Below, piece by piece: positions 35,498 through 46,020 of a stretch of 64,000 nt of DNA. Positions within the stretch are counted from its first letter, which is position 1. Each line of letters begins with the position of its first letter. This DNA is from Plasmopara viticola (taxonomy: Eukaryota; Oomycota; Peronosporomycetes; Peronosporales; Peronosporaceae), in NCBI GenBank assembly GCA_001695595.3, contig MBPM02000036.1, positions 186,001-250,000 on the forward strand. Direction: 5' to 3'. The notes under the pieces are model-generated. The model ran no database searches. It was not told where the DNA came from and saw only the letters and a list, made by a program, of their open reading frames with translations. Both the position numbers and the translations under genes were made by a program.

Positions 35498-36399
35498 CTA
35501 CAATTTGACCTGGTAGTACTCTTTCACTGGAATGTGCTTTGCACCGCCGTAATAATCAAGAAGAACAATATTTTCAATCTCGAGGGCATATGGCAGAAAT
35601 CTGTGATTCTCGGGCCAATATTCCATCTGTGGGTGCCTACAATAAACCCGACAACATCAATAATCTTCTTGAATCCCCAACAAAATCGATCACCGTACTT
35701 GGAAAACAACACTTTCTCGGCGTCGCGGCGCTGACCAGCAGGCACTGGCTTCACCTTACCAGACAGCGTAATTTTCCAGCACGTAGGGTCTTCCACGTCT
35801 ACAATGCATGCATTCTTACCCTCTTGTGCCATTGAGATTGCCACTGATGCCGTCGGATTGACGCTCAAATCAATTCCTGCACCAGTCCGTACTCAATTGT
35901 CAATCATCCGTCCTTCAAATACCATTCAAATACTTTTTGTACCTGCAGAATCCATTGGCGTGAGATAAAAGAATAGACATCCCGTTGAATTCTCTTTCGA
36001 ATAGCCAACTCCATCTACTCGTTATTTTCACTTAAAAAACAATTAACGTTTCAGTGTTCCATTTTCCAGACTTACCACTGTAGGAGACCGTGTGACCAAA
36101 TGGAACTCCTCTTAACTGCACCGAGATTGTCGACAAAGTCGCCCACACATTGCTATGCACCAACATCCTCGCATGCTGCGCTGAGCTTGAGCCCATGTAT
36201 CTTTTTTACCAGTCACAAAGTAAAGAAAAGAGAAACTTGCAAATTCTTTCATCGGTGGAACTTACAAAATTTCCGCTTCCACGAGCGTGTTGCCGCGAAA
36301 AACCACGACGTTCCCAAGAGCTCCAACACCAAAGAAGGAAAAAAATACTCTTAGTGCGAGCAGAAGTATTGGAAGACGCTGATGAAAATGCTCCATCAT
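35498..36399 (-). CDS. CREG-like secreted protein (copy C)
   Basis: Five exons on the minus strand: 36399-36266, 36200-36076, 36017-35943, 35876-35699 and 35636-35498, giving 216 aa in frame. Two consecutive ATGs open the gene; the second (36396) aligns with copies A and B. The signal peptide is diverged but hydrophobic. The core keeps HARMLVHSNVWATLSTIS, GVPFGH, FFYLTPMD, NPTASVAIS, ACIVDVEDPTCW and HPQMEYWP, ending EYYQVKL. Exon 3 carries five extra codons relative to A and B. Introns 2 and 3 contain in-frame stops, so splicing is needed. Donors are GTAAGT, GTAAGT, GTACAA and GTACGG. This is the most diverged copy and the only one next to an open epimerase gene, so it may represent the parental locus. 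Confidence 0.78.
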
Positions 36400-36599
36400 G
36401 AACAATGTCGCGCAGTAACTTTGCTTATGATTCGTTTCTTCTTGAAGATGCTTCGTAACGTCTTTATGGCCAATCAACTACGTACACGACACGATTAATT
36501 GCTGATACACTCAAACTGACAGAAATCATTGTCTAGTCAAATTAATGGAACAGCTGTATACTGCTGGCCCTTTCGAATTGCTGATACATCTGTTATCAT

Positions 36600-36868
36600 T
36601 CAAACGTATGCGTCATTACGACCACTATTCGTAATTTTAATCCAGATGTTGTACCCTGTCTCCTCTTGTACTCGCCCGGCGACTTCTTCTTGGCGTCGCC
36701 TAGCGGTGCAACGTCCATAATGCTCAGCGCGCACGTGGCCTGCATCGGCAACGGCGACTCGACTTGCAGAATCGCACCCATTCGAGTATGCACGCAAATA
36801 GCCTTTAAGCCGAATAATAGTTTGTTCGCGAGTATTCTTGCTTTAACACATTCGTTATAACAATGCAT
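36600..36868 (-). other. Segment X upstream of CREG copy C, coding-like
   Basis: ATG at 36868 opens a 90-codon frame with ANKLLFGLKAICVHTRMG, ATCALSIMDVAPLGDAKKK and SPGEYKRRQG; an overlapping frame continues as YNIWIKITNSG. Related but shorter sequence lies upstream of copies A and B. The GC-richer composition and conservation suggest a former exon. Family not recognised. Confidence 0.35.
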
Positions 36869-38620
36869 TATTTCCTATTACAATATTTAATGGTCGACAT
36901 ATCTAAATAGCTATCCTCGTGTATACGTTCACACTTTTGGATTCTCTACCTTCGCCAATTCTCAATACGGCTGACCGGATGCCTCTGCCATGACACGATT
37001 ACTATTTATGTATCAATCATCGATACGGTCGGAGCTTTGTTGTTCAAAATGGTGACTTTCTGAATTTGAATTTAAAAGGGACGGACTGTCATCTTGCAAA
37101 ACTTTGTATTCACCATCTACAATTTGTTTGACCACTTTAGCTAATGCTGCCTGCGGGACTATTGTATTTTGCCAATGAAGGCTTTAAAGCTGTCATTACG
37201 CCGGTAAGTGCAACAATTTCCTTTATATTTGGCAAGCAGCTGTCCGGGCTTGCTTTTTGAGGAGTTAATAATCTAAAAGGAGCGGTATCCTGATCTATGA
37301 TGATCAGAGTCAGATGACAAGCGTTTACATACTTGCCAATCGATCTGAAATCATGTCTCGTTCTGTTTCAGGCCAGAGCATAATCAAGACTAAGTGCTTC
37401 TTATTAGAGTAAAGTTAAAATTTTGAACTTTTATGACTTCAAAGTAATGGACTTTGCTGCTTTGGCACTAAAACTTTGTTCGGGTTGTGCAATTTGTACA
37501 GCATGTTCAACGTGAAGCGCCAATTGCGTACATTGCTGCGACGACCAAGGAAAAGGTATAATGAAGCTGCTGATTATAAAATACATTTGATAGGGCGAAA
37601 TGACCCTTGTGTCGATTGAAGTCAGTCACTAGTATGTTAATGTCACTAGTACGTTTAATGTATAGGTCGGACCTAACACCAATTTGAAATATTTCGATGG
37701 TTGGTGTCTTTGAGACGAGTTTCCCTACAGGCTATCGAACGTGACTCGTACAGCCGTAGTCGATTGTCAAGCTAGTACCGAAGGTAGAGGAGCCAAAACC
37801 TCGAGGCTTATAGCACGTGTTAAAAGCATAATTGCGTTGGCCACGGCAATGTGTGCCTCGTCACGACGAGACTGGTCGTGTCCGTCTTTTGTTTCAACTG
37901 GATAGCTGGTGTTGCTGTTGTAGGAGTTAACGCGCACCAATTTCGATCAGCTTTGAGCCATCTCCCATTTCATCATTTGCTCATCGAAATCGCAGCACCG
38001 TGCTTAGTAGTCGGTGTCGTTCTTATCGAGATTCTAACGCAGTATAGAGGAACACTATTAGACACAGGCAAATGCAAAGCACGAAAATATTCAGTAAAAC
38101 ATCTATGATATCTTCAAAGCCGTCTACAAGAGGTTGAAAGTGGTGGCCTAAATAGTACCTGTTCTATATCTTGGCATTTTTTTAAGGCTCAAGTACGGCG
38201 AAGGGAGCTATGTTATTAAAAAAAATCTACTTCTTTACGATGCAATATGAGGCCCATTCTTACCAATGGCCAAACGTCTTTCAATTTCATTCCAGGCCCG
38301 TTTTACCAAAACAAAGTTATTTAACTCAGCGTTAGATTAGTACAATCATAGAGCGCATATTAGTCCTCTTCTTGATAAAAGTATTAAACCGCTTTGGCAT
38401 TTAGCGTTAGCCACTTTGTGGAATGGTTCCCAGCGATGTCACATACGATTATATGTTATGCCTTCGTACAATAAGCCGTAGTACCTCAAACCTAAGACGA
38501 ATGCATCACCTTTCGTTAAAGTGCCCATGCTCACAAACCGTTTCGTCAGTTGTGGCAAGCAGGCCGTAAGAGCTGCCCACTGAACCAGCCAGATGGCCAA
38601 TTTCTTTTATAGATCATTAG
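36869..38620. other. Intergenic, no supported gene
   Basis: A 37144-37206 stretch reads MLPAGLLYFANEGFKAVITP and ends at a GTAAGT donor, which could be an isolated exon remnant. A hydrophobic plus frame at 37851-38108 shows no family motif. Confidence 0.4.
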
Positions 38621-38875
38621 TGCTGAGATGATCAACGGCCATCGATACGTCCTTTCTATCATTCTAGACGCGTGCAGACGCAAAAGAGTGACACCTAAGC
38701 GTTTATCTGCTTTTTGGAAGTGCTGAGATGATCAACGGCCATCGATACGTCCTTTCTATCATTCTAGACGCGTGCAGACGCAATAGAGTGACACCTAAGC
38801 GTATATTTCCTCTTTGGAAGTGCTGAAACGATCTATGGCCATAGATACGTCCTGTCTATCATTCCAGAAATGCGT
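38621..38875 (+). repeat. 100-bp tandem repeat, about 2.5 copies
   Basis: TGCTGAGATGATCAACGGCC starts at 38621 and again at 38721; a more diverged third unit starts at 38821 and fades near 38875. The first two units are nearly identical. Confidence 0.95.
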
Positions 38876-40552
38876 CGGCTACCTCCTGTATCGCGTTAAG
38901 CTTAATGTTAAACCACTAGAGCACTTTAAGCAACTCTTCCTGTATGCAATCGGTCATAGGAGGCATGACGATGCGATGCTTGAGTCCTAACGTAGCATCC
39001 TTGCAGCCCAACTACTAGTCTTGAAATATTGCGTAGACCAGGGACGGTATAAACATCCAGCTGACAATTGTTGATAAAAAATTAATGAGTGAGGCCTTCC
39101 AAGCTTATGACAAGACCAGGTCAAGAGAAGGATTGTAAACAACACTAAAATTTCAATCGTTTTTGAACTAGTTAGCTTCGCCTAGGACTTTCACCGGAGT
39201 AGTTCCATCTTCAGTAAATTTGAGAGACTAACTTCATGGTAGCCGAAGTTGGCAATATTGCGTCTTGTTGGGTTTGTCCGTTAAGCAAAGAAACATTCAC
39301 TATGACGGTCCCTCAGCAAAGTCCTGCCGAGGACTTATTCGGCAGGGAAAGGCCAATATCCTGAGATAGAATAACCAACACTTTATGCTATCAAATCGTT
39401 AGATAAATTTAAATGTGCTGCCTTGATGAGCACGACTTCTTCACGTCTTCAGCAGCATACTGCAGACAGTCCGAAGTTTCTAAGGCTTACTTGATCATTT
39501 TCAAAAAATGCTGAGCCATTGACGCCAACTGACATCGTATATACTAATTGTGAAGCTCGCAACAGATCGCTTGCAAAGCCAGTCACCCATGCTCTCTTAA
39601 GATTTGGTATAAATGTTTCCATGATTTTGGCATGTTAGTCGACTTACTATAGAACGAGTGGGCCCATCTTTTAAATACAAAGCTTGCAATAGCCGCTATA
39701 AAACTCACTCCGAATAATTACCGCATCCCGCAAGCAAATTTCATCGATTGTACATGCGAGCTGTACGATGGCAATTTGGCCGCTGTGTTATCGATTTAGA
39801 TTTGGCGAACAAGGTCCACGCAGATCTTTGATACGAAGCTGGACAGTTCTGAGCTTACGAGCTGAATTGACACTGTTGCACATTCTAATGAAAGAATAGG
39901 GAAGCCGAAAAGCACTTAAATACGTGTAGAGTTTTAGCTTACTGCACGGCATGATGCCTTCATTACCGATGAAACTTTGATGCCCATTTGGTCGGATAGG
40001 ATTACTGTAGTCTTTACGCCTTTAATTTCCTTATTCAAAGCTTATGGATTTGCATAGCGCGAATTTGCTCAGAATTTAATTAAGACTCGACAAGCAAAGG
40101 TCGTCGCACAAATTGTCGGCAACGTATTCCTGTTGTTATATCGTGAGTACACAGATAAAGGTCGTTACTTCTTGTACAAGCTGCAAGTTTTTTGCAGTTG
40201 ATAACATGAAGATTGGTGATACACTCATATTTAGTCAAATGAATTCGACTCGGTGTTGATTCGGACACTCCAGAGCGCCATTAGTAGGCAAAGGCAAACT
40301 GGCAGTTTCCTCAAACGTCATATACAAATTGTCTAGAGGTCGATAAGATTGTTTTTTGCTGGTAAAAGTATCAATAAGAGTAAACGATTAAATACAAGGA
40401 TTTTTGTTGTGGCATACACGTTCCACTGCGGTGACCAAAGTAAAAATATGTGTCTGAAAAACAAAGAGCTTCCGTATTGCGATATTCTTAAATGGAGTAA
40501 GTGCTACTAGTCATAAAAGTTTAAGTCGAGTTGGTTGGACACCAGTGCTGCG
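38876..40552. other. Intergenic, repeat debris
   Basis: No gene. Around 39390-39800 there is weak resemblance to 24760-25150 (CTGTACGATGGCA followed by TTTGG or TTCTGG), suggesting another shared ancient repeat. Confidence 0.35.
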
Positions 40553-43193
40553 ATGGCGCTCAAGAAAAGCGGCAGCAAGAAGGTCTCTAGCAAGCACCAG
40601 AAGCACGGTTTTGTGCGGGCTAGTAGCTTGAAAGGCAGCAATCCATTCGATGTGCGTGGCAATGCTAGCAAACAAAAGCACGAGGTCATTGGACGACATG
40701 TCAAAGGCGCTGGTCGCAACGTGGCGGCCGCACGCGCTGAGGCCGAGCGCAAGCGTCACAAGACTTTAGGTGCTGAGTTTAAAGCACGCAATAGAAGCAA
40801 CGTATTTAAAGATAAGCGACTGGGCGAGCAAGATCCGACACTGTCGATCGAGGACAAGATGATGGCGCGTTTTCAAACTGAGCGCAAGCGCAAGCTACGC
40901 AACGCGTCAGCTTTTGCATTGCACGACTCGGACTCGGAGCATGAGGACGATGCTTTGTTTTTGACGCATAAAGGCTCAAAAATCACTGACGATGACTATG
41001 ACGAGCTTAATCGAGATGGTCCATTGGACGAAGACGAGGCGGAGGATTGTCGAAAGATGGATAAAGACATTGTAGATCAATTGCATTTTGGTGGTGGCCA
41101 AATGAAGAGTGAGGAGGGAGAAGGAAAACGAAAGACACACAAGGAAGTGATGCATGAAGTGATGATGAAAGCTAAGCTGTTTAAAGCGGAACGACAAAAG
41201 AACAAGAGTTCGCAAGAGGATGCAACAGATAAATTAGACGAAGGATTCAATGATGTGCGACAACTGCTCGAATTCCGTCCAACTCGTGCAAATGGCAAGG
41301 AGTTGCTGCCGAAAGAGCCAATGGACGAGTTTGATAAGCTCACGCGGGAACTAACATTTGAAGCCAAAGCTAAGGCAACAGAACGCCGAATGTCACCGGA
41401 AGAAGCCGCGACAAAGGAACGTGATCGTCTGGCCGAGCTGGAAAAGAGGCGAGTGGCCCGAATGAATGGCGTTGATGAGGATAGCGATACTGGGAGGCGT
41501 ACGAAAGGGAAGAAGGGGAAAAAGAAGGCGAAAAAGCCGCAAGTGATTGTAATGCCACCTACCGATGATGATTTGGTAGACGACTATGCAATTGATGATC
41601 GTTTTAATGAAGACGACGATGAAGAGAAGGCTGAGGACAGCAGCGAGGAGGACTCAGAGGTTGAGTCGGAGGATGAAGAAGATGTAGGGAATGAGTCAGA
41701 GCAGGAAGAGCAGCAAGAGCAAGAGGAAGACAGCAACGAGGATATGGATCGACGGAAGAAAGAGCAGGATGCTGAAGAAGCTACTGCTGAGCTTCCGTTC
41801 GTGTTTGAGTGTCCAGAGTCTACTGAGGAATTGATAGCGCTCTTCGATCAGCATGCACGGAACTCGCCTGAGAAACGAGACGTGATTGTCGAGCGCATTC
41901 TGACGTACTATAGTCCACGATTGAGTGTTGAAAATTCCAACAAGATGAAGCGCTTTTTCGCAGTGTTAGTACGCCAGTTTTTAGTCTTTGCGGCGCAGTA
42001 TGCGGGACACGAGCGAGATGTACGTCCATGTTTCTTACAAAACGAGGTTTTCCCGGATGACCTCATATTCGTATTCGTGTTTATTACAGTTGGACTCTCT
42101 GGCTAAGAATATGTATAATTTGGCTCAACAAATGGGGGACACAGCGGCCACAGTGGTGCGTGAACTCCTCGCGCAACTTTATAAGCGGTTGCACAAACGA
42201 GCTTCTACCTCGATGTGGCCCACACTTCCCGAGCTGCTCTTGTTTAAAACCGTGACTTCGATTTTCCCAACATCGGACTTGCGGCACAATGTCATCTCTC
42301 CTATGGAAACGTTACTCGGCGAGAGCTTAGCACGTGGCTCTGTAACCTCTCCTCAAGAAGCAACTCAAGCTTTGTTTGCTGCAACTCTGTCCCTTGACAT
42401 GACCCGGTCGAAGGAGCGCTTCATGCCAGAGGTTGTTACTTTTCTCACTCGTCTTCTTCGGATTTTTGTAACGCCAGGAGCAGAAGAGGATGAAAGTATG
42501 AACCACTGGCTACGTCGGGATCTCTTGCTGTGGGTATCTGCTCACTCTGAGCGCAAACCACCTGCTCTGCCACGTCTGTCATTGGTGGAAAGCTCGTCTT
42601 GCAGTGGTGCTCAAGTGTTTAGCTCCCTGCTGGTTCTACTTGATGCTGTCTCGGCGCAGTACGCGTCGTTGCCGTCGTTCGACGAATTGTTTTACCCGCT
42701 TTACCTTTTATTACACGCCTTTGTAAAGCAAGTGGAGACCTCTACGCTCATTGAAGTGAATACTGTGATTTCCAAGCTTCATAAACGCCTCGAGTCGTGC
42801 TGGGACGCACGTCGTCCACTTCGATTGCAGAGCTTTGCACCACCGACGCTGCCAACATTTGCACCGCATTTTGATGAGAATTACACGGTGCGCAAGGACA
42901 AGACGGCGCCGAAAGACACGGCGCAATTGAGGCAACTCAAGCGGCAGGTCAAACGGGCGCGCAAGGGCGCAGCTCGTGAACTTCGCAGAGATGCTGAGTT
43001 TATCCACCGTGAAAAGCAGAAAGAAGAGGAGACGCGCGTGGCAGCCAAGGAAGAAAAACAAAAAGAAATTCGTCGCTGGCTTGAGGAACAGAATGCTACA
43101 TTCAACCAGCAAGTGCGCAAAGGTGGCAACATGCTCAAGGGCGGAGGGTCCGCTCGTGGACCCGCTCCACGTGCGCGAACCCCCAAAAAGTAA
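40553..43193 (+). CDS. NOP14: NOP14, U3 snoRNP/SSU processome nucleolar protein
   Basis: Two exons, 40553-42019 and 42090-43193, with a GTACGT...TTACAG intron at 42020-42089, coding 856 aa, the usual size. The frame runs upstream to a TTG, but the first ATG is at 40553. N-terminal family motifs: SNPFDVRGN (about 28-36), RKRHKTLGAEFKARN and SNVFKDKRLGE (about 64-90), LSIEDKMMARF. A long acidic Glu/Asp/Ser tract lies at about residues 340-405. The exon junction (GHERD to LDSLAKNMYNLAQ) restores the conserved Nop14 helical region. The C-terminus is a Lys/Arg-rich coiled coil. NOP14 is needed for 18S rRNA maturation and 40S assembly in the nucleolus. The gene ends 67 bp from the convergent bS16m gene. 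Confidence 0.95.
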
Positions 43194-43260
43194 TTCATTT
43201 GAATAGAAAACATGTAGTTATGACTGCCTAGAGATTACAATCATTATGTATATGTATCTT

Positions 43261-43634
43261 CTAAGTGCGGTCCTTCTTGGGTATGTTTTTCTTAGTGTAC
43301 TGTCGGGTGGGTGGCATGGGCAGTACGTTAGCGAGACCTAAGAGGTGCGCCACACGATCAGACGGTTGTGCGCCTACAGACATCCAGTAGCGCACGCGCT
43401 GATTATTAATTCGAAGCTCCTTCACGCCGTCGCTAGCGGCAATCGGATTAAACGTTCCAAGCTGCACGTGGTAACCACTCAATTACTATTTTAACTCATT
43501 GGATTCGAATATATGAGATGACGTACAATTTCAAGGTGCTTTCCGTCTCGGGGAGCGCGGGCATCTGCTGCTACGATGCGGTAGAACGGTACGTCCTTGC
43601 GTCCCCAGCGGGCCAGACGCAGTCTTACCACCAT
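43261..43634 (-). CDS. MRPS16: Mitochondrial small-subunit ribosomal protein bS16m
   Basis: Two exons on the minus strand: 43634-43527 ([20 protein letters not shown], ending GKHLEI) and 43461-43261 (starting LGTFNPIA), with a GTACGT...GTGCAG intron at 43462-43526. The product is 102 aa. The MVVRLRLAR...[10 protein letters not shown] opening and GKHLE(I)LGTFNP are the classic bacterial S16 signatures; [19 protein letters not shown] in exon 2 also matches. In bacteria S16 binds 16S rRNA and helps assemble the small subunit. The long basic N-terminus of some eukaryotic forms is absent, so import relies on the S16 core or an unseen upstream exon. It converges with NOP14. Confidence 0.95.
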
Positions 43635-43892
43635 ATTAGCGAGTGATTGGCAGTCGTGGGTCAAAGTGGTGCACGTAATATAACGATTTGAAGTATGGCT
43701 CCTCTATACTGTAAGTTTGGCTTAAGGATGTCATCCCTTTTCCTCAAATCTATCATACGATGTGATCGGTGGCGGCCACAGGAAGCTGTTCCTACAAAGA
43801 TAACAACCCGCTTATGGCTTCGCTTTTCGTCTCTTCGTAACCGTCTTGCGTATCCTTAGCTTTAACATGTAGCGGCATCGAGCCCAGACCAC

Positions 43893-44333
43893 TCAAGCGT
43901 TTGACTCGGCCACCTTGATGCCAGCCTCTGTCTCGATAAATGCCTTAATTTTCTCGAGCAAAAACTTTCTGACGTCCCCAGGCACCGACGCTGCCCATCT
44001 CAAAGCAGTCACCCAAATTTTCAGCCTCCCAATTGACTCGCTATGTTCCACCTTTACAAAGTCTTACCTCTTCCTTTAGGTGTAATCTCTTCAATCAGAT
44101 CCTCTACGGTCACTTGGTCGATACCCTTACTCCGAATTACCTCTACGAAGTCACTTATAAGCATTCTCAATACCTGAAAAAAAAAAGTCAAGGCATTCAT
44201 CATCCACGTCACCTTTGCAATGCAATTGCATCTCATCGCGCCAGCCGCACTCAACCAGCTTCTCACGCAATAGCTCCTTCAGCCGCTCCTTCTCACCGCT
44301 TTGCGCTAGCCGCGTACTAATTCTTGTGGTCAT
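43893..44333 (-). CDS. ENY2: ENY2/SUS1, SAGA deubiquitinase-module and TREX-2 subunit
   Basis: Three exons on the minus strand: 44333-44213, 44142-44068 and 43990-43893, giving 97 aa (human ENY2 is 101). Exon 1 ends GWRDEMQLHCK. The intron GTGACG...TTCGTAG (44143-44212) joins to EVIRSKGIDQVTVEDL, and the second intron GTAAGA...GGGCAG (43991-44067) joins PKGR to ASVPGDVRKFLLEKIKAFI. The result aligns end to end with the known ENY2 pattern (SGEKERLKELLREKL, ECGW, ITPKGRA). ENY2 works in histone H2B deubiquitination within SAGA and in mRNA export in TREX-2. ATG 44333 is the first in frame; the open frame upstream has only a TTG. The gene is divergent from the NIPP1-like gene, with about 500 bp between. 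Confidence 0.95.
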
Positions 44334-44833
44334 CGCTTCATCTTGCCGCTCCTGGTCGCTATGCGTCCTTTCAAAACGAATCAAGACGCCGAAACGGTTA
44401 GTGTATAGGCAACCACCACGATGCCGCGATAACGTACGCTTCCATCCTTTGAGCAGCGCAGCTCACGTCTTTTCCACCAATAGTCCGACCTGTTTTCGTC
44501 CTCGCTTGTTCATTGGTAAAAACATGTCTGCCATCATCTGGTCTGGCTTGATGCGTTCGGACCAATTGCGTCACATCGTGGCCGAGTAAGGCCAGGTCAT
44601 GCCCAAAAATTCAGTACTCCGCGAGTGACTCAGTTAGGCGACAACAGTCTGTTCGTCCGCTCGTTGCGTGCGACTTGGCAAAAGATAAAGGAAGACATAG
44701 ACACACGTTGTCGTGTGCTGTTCTTTACTTTTCCCTTTCCTTGCTGACCCGGTTGCAAACGGTCGGGCAAGTTTCATTCGCTAACGTCAGTGCAGCTTTC
44801 GCCTTAGTGTAAGCACTGGCTCGAGTGCCAACC
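44334..44833. promoter_or_regulatory. Shared divergent promoter region, ENY2 and NIPP1-like
   Basis: The 500 bp between the two start codons must hold both promoters if no upstream exons exist. A TTTCATTCGCT (about 44771-44781) upstream of the NIPP1-like ATG loosely resembles the oomycete initiator (TCATT core). This is inference from spacing and one weak motif. Confidence 0.35.
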
Positions 44834-46020
44834 ATGGAACAAGCGCTGCAGCTGCCCAGACTTCTTCACTTGGACACGTTTGTGGCCCAACCTAAATTTC
44901 TAGACCCGATTGACCCGCCCACGGTGCCATTCCCCCCTCCAATATGGTGCGCGAGACGCAGCCACTTTTTATGTTTAGTCACTCTTATTCATTTTAATTG
45001 CTACAGGTGCGTGCATGAGCCACCGAGGCTCATATCATTATTGGACGTTTATAAAGACCACGTGCTTATTGCTACGGTGCGTTCATTAGCGACGAGTCGC
45101 GTAATGTTGAGTCTAATCCTTTCTCTTTGCTGCAGCATACGGTGGACCAAAAGACGTTTTACCTCGTGGGAAGAAACGCAGCTGTTTGCGACGTTGTGCT
45201 GAGTCATTGCTCCATTTCGCGACTGCATGCGACGATTGTTCACCATGAGAAGGGTGCGACGTATTTGGTGGACCTCGGATCGGCTCACGGAACGTTCGTG
45301 GACGGTCTGAGGCTAACGGCATTGCAGCCGACGCTCGTCGTACACGGTTCTGTGATAAAATTTGGTGGATCTTCGCGTTCCTACACTTTTAAGGTACGTA
45401 CGATTTTTCTTTGACGAATTGTAGTCATTTCCTAATATCCAGAGTACTATTTACAGACCTTTGACTCACGCGAGCAGATTGCAGAGATCATTCGCAACCG
45501 CGTTGGCCTTCCCCATGACGAGTTGCAGCTACAACAAAATACAATGTTAAACTCTCAGATTACGCACCGACTGGAGCTGTCTCCAACACTTCGAAATATG
45601 CCGCCCATGTTTCCTATGGGCCCCGTGTGCCAGATTCCCGAGCTTCGGTCTCAAGCCTCTGATCATGATGCACTCATGTTGATGGCGTCCGAATGCGATC
45701 GTTCAGAGAATGTAGATGGGAGTCATTTGCTGGGACTCGCTGCAATTGGACCTGTCAAGAAGCGGTCACGTGTACAATCGGGAAACTCGCAGGCTTCAGG
45801 TTCGTCCGATCAAAGTGGCAGCACCGCGGATCTGAGTGTGTGCCTGGACGATCCCAATGAAGAACAGCAAGGAGAAGCCAAGCGCGTTCACTTTTGTGGT
45901 CAACCACCCGAGATTATTCCTGATCATGAAGCAGAAATGGAGGAATGCATTGACCTGGAAGCAGACGTACAAAGAAATCAGGAAGAGTTGCAGTGGACAA
46001 AATTGGGCAACAGCGATTGA
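44834..46020 (+). CDS. NIPP1-like FHA-domain protein (nuclear inhibitor of protein phosphatase 1)
   Basis: Four exons: 44834-44946, 45007-45076, 45136-45393 and 45457-46020, coding 334 aa; all junctions are GT-AG and in frame. Introns are 59-63 nt. The FHA domain spans about residues 48-147, with YLVGRN at 70-75, SISRLHA at 87-93 and LGSAHGTFVDG at 108-118. NIPP1/PPP1R8 has an N-terminal FHA domain that binds phosphorylated splicing and mitotic factors, followed by a PP1-docking RVxF motif. Here RVHF lies at 290-293, preceded by basic residues and followed by an acidic stretch, the same arrangement as in NIPP1 but further from the FHA domain. The role as nuclear PP1 regulator is inferred. The start is the first ATG; a GTG three codons upstream is not needed. 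Confidence 0.88.

Noticed and set aside
40535..40552. NOP14 start at 40535
   Set aside because: The codon is TTG; the first ATG in frame is 40553, and the family N-terminus fits that start.
44215..44589. 124-aa plus-strand frame
   Set aside because: Antisense shadow of ENY2 exon 1 and its promoter.
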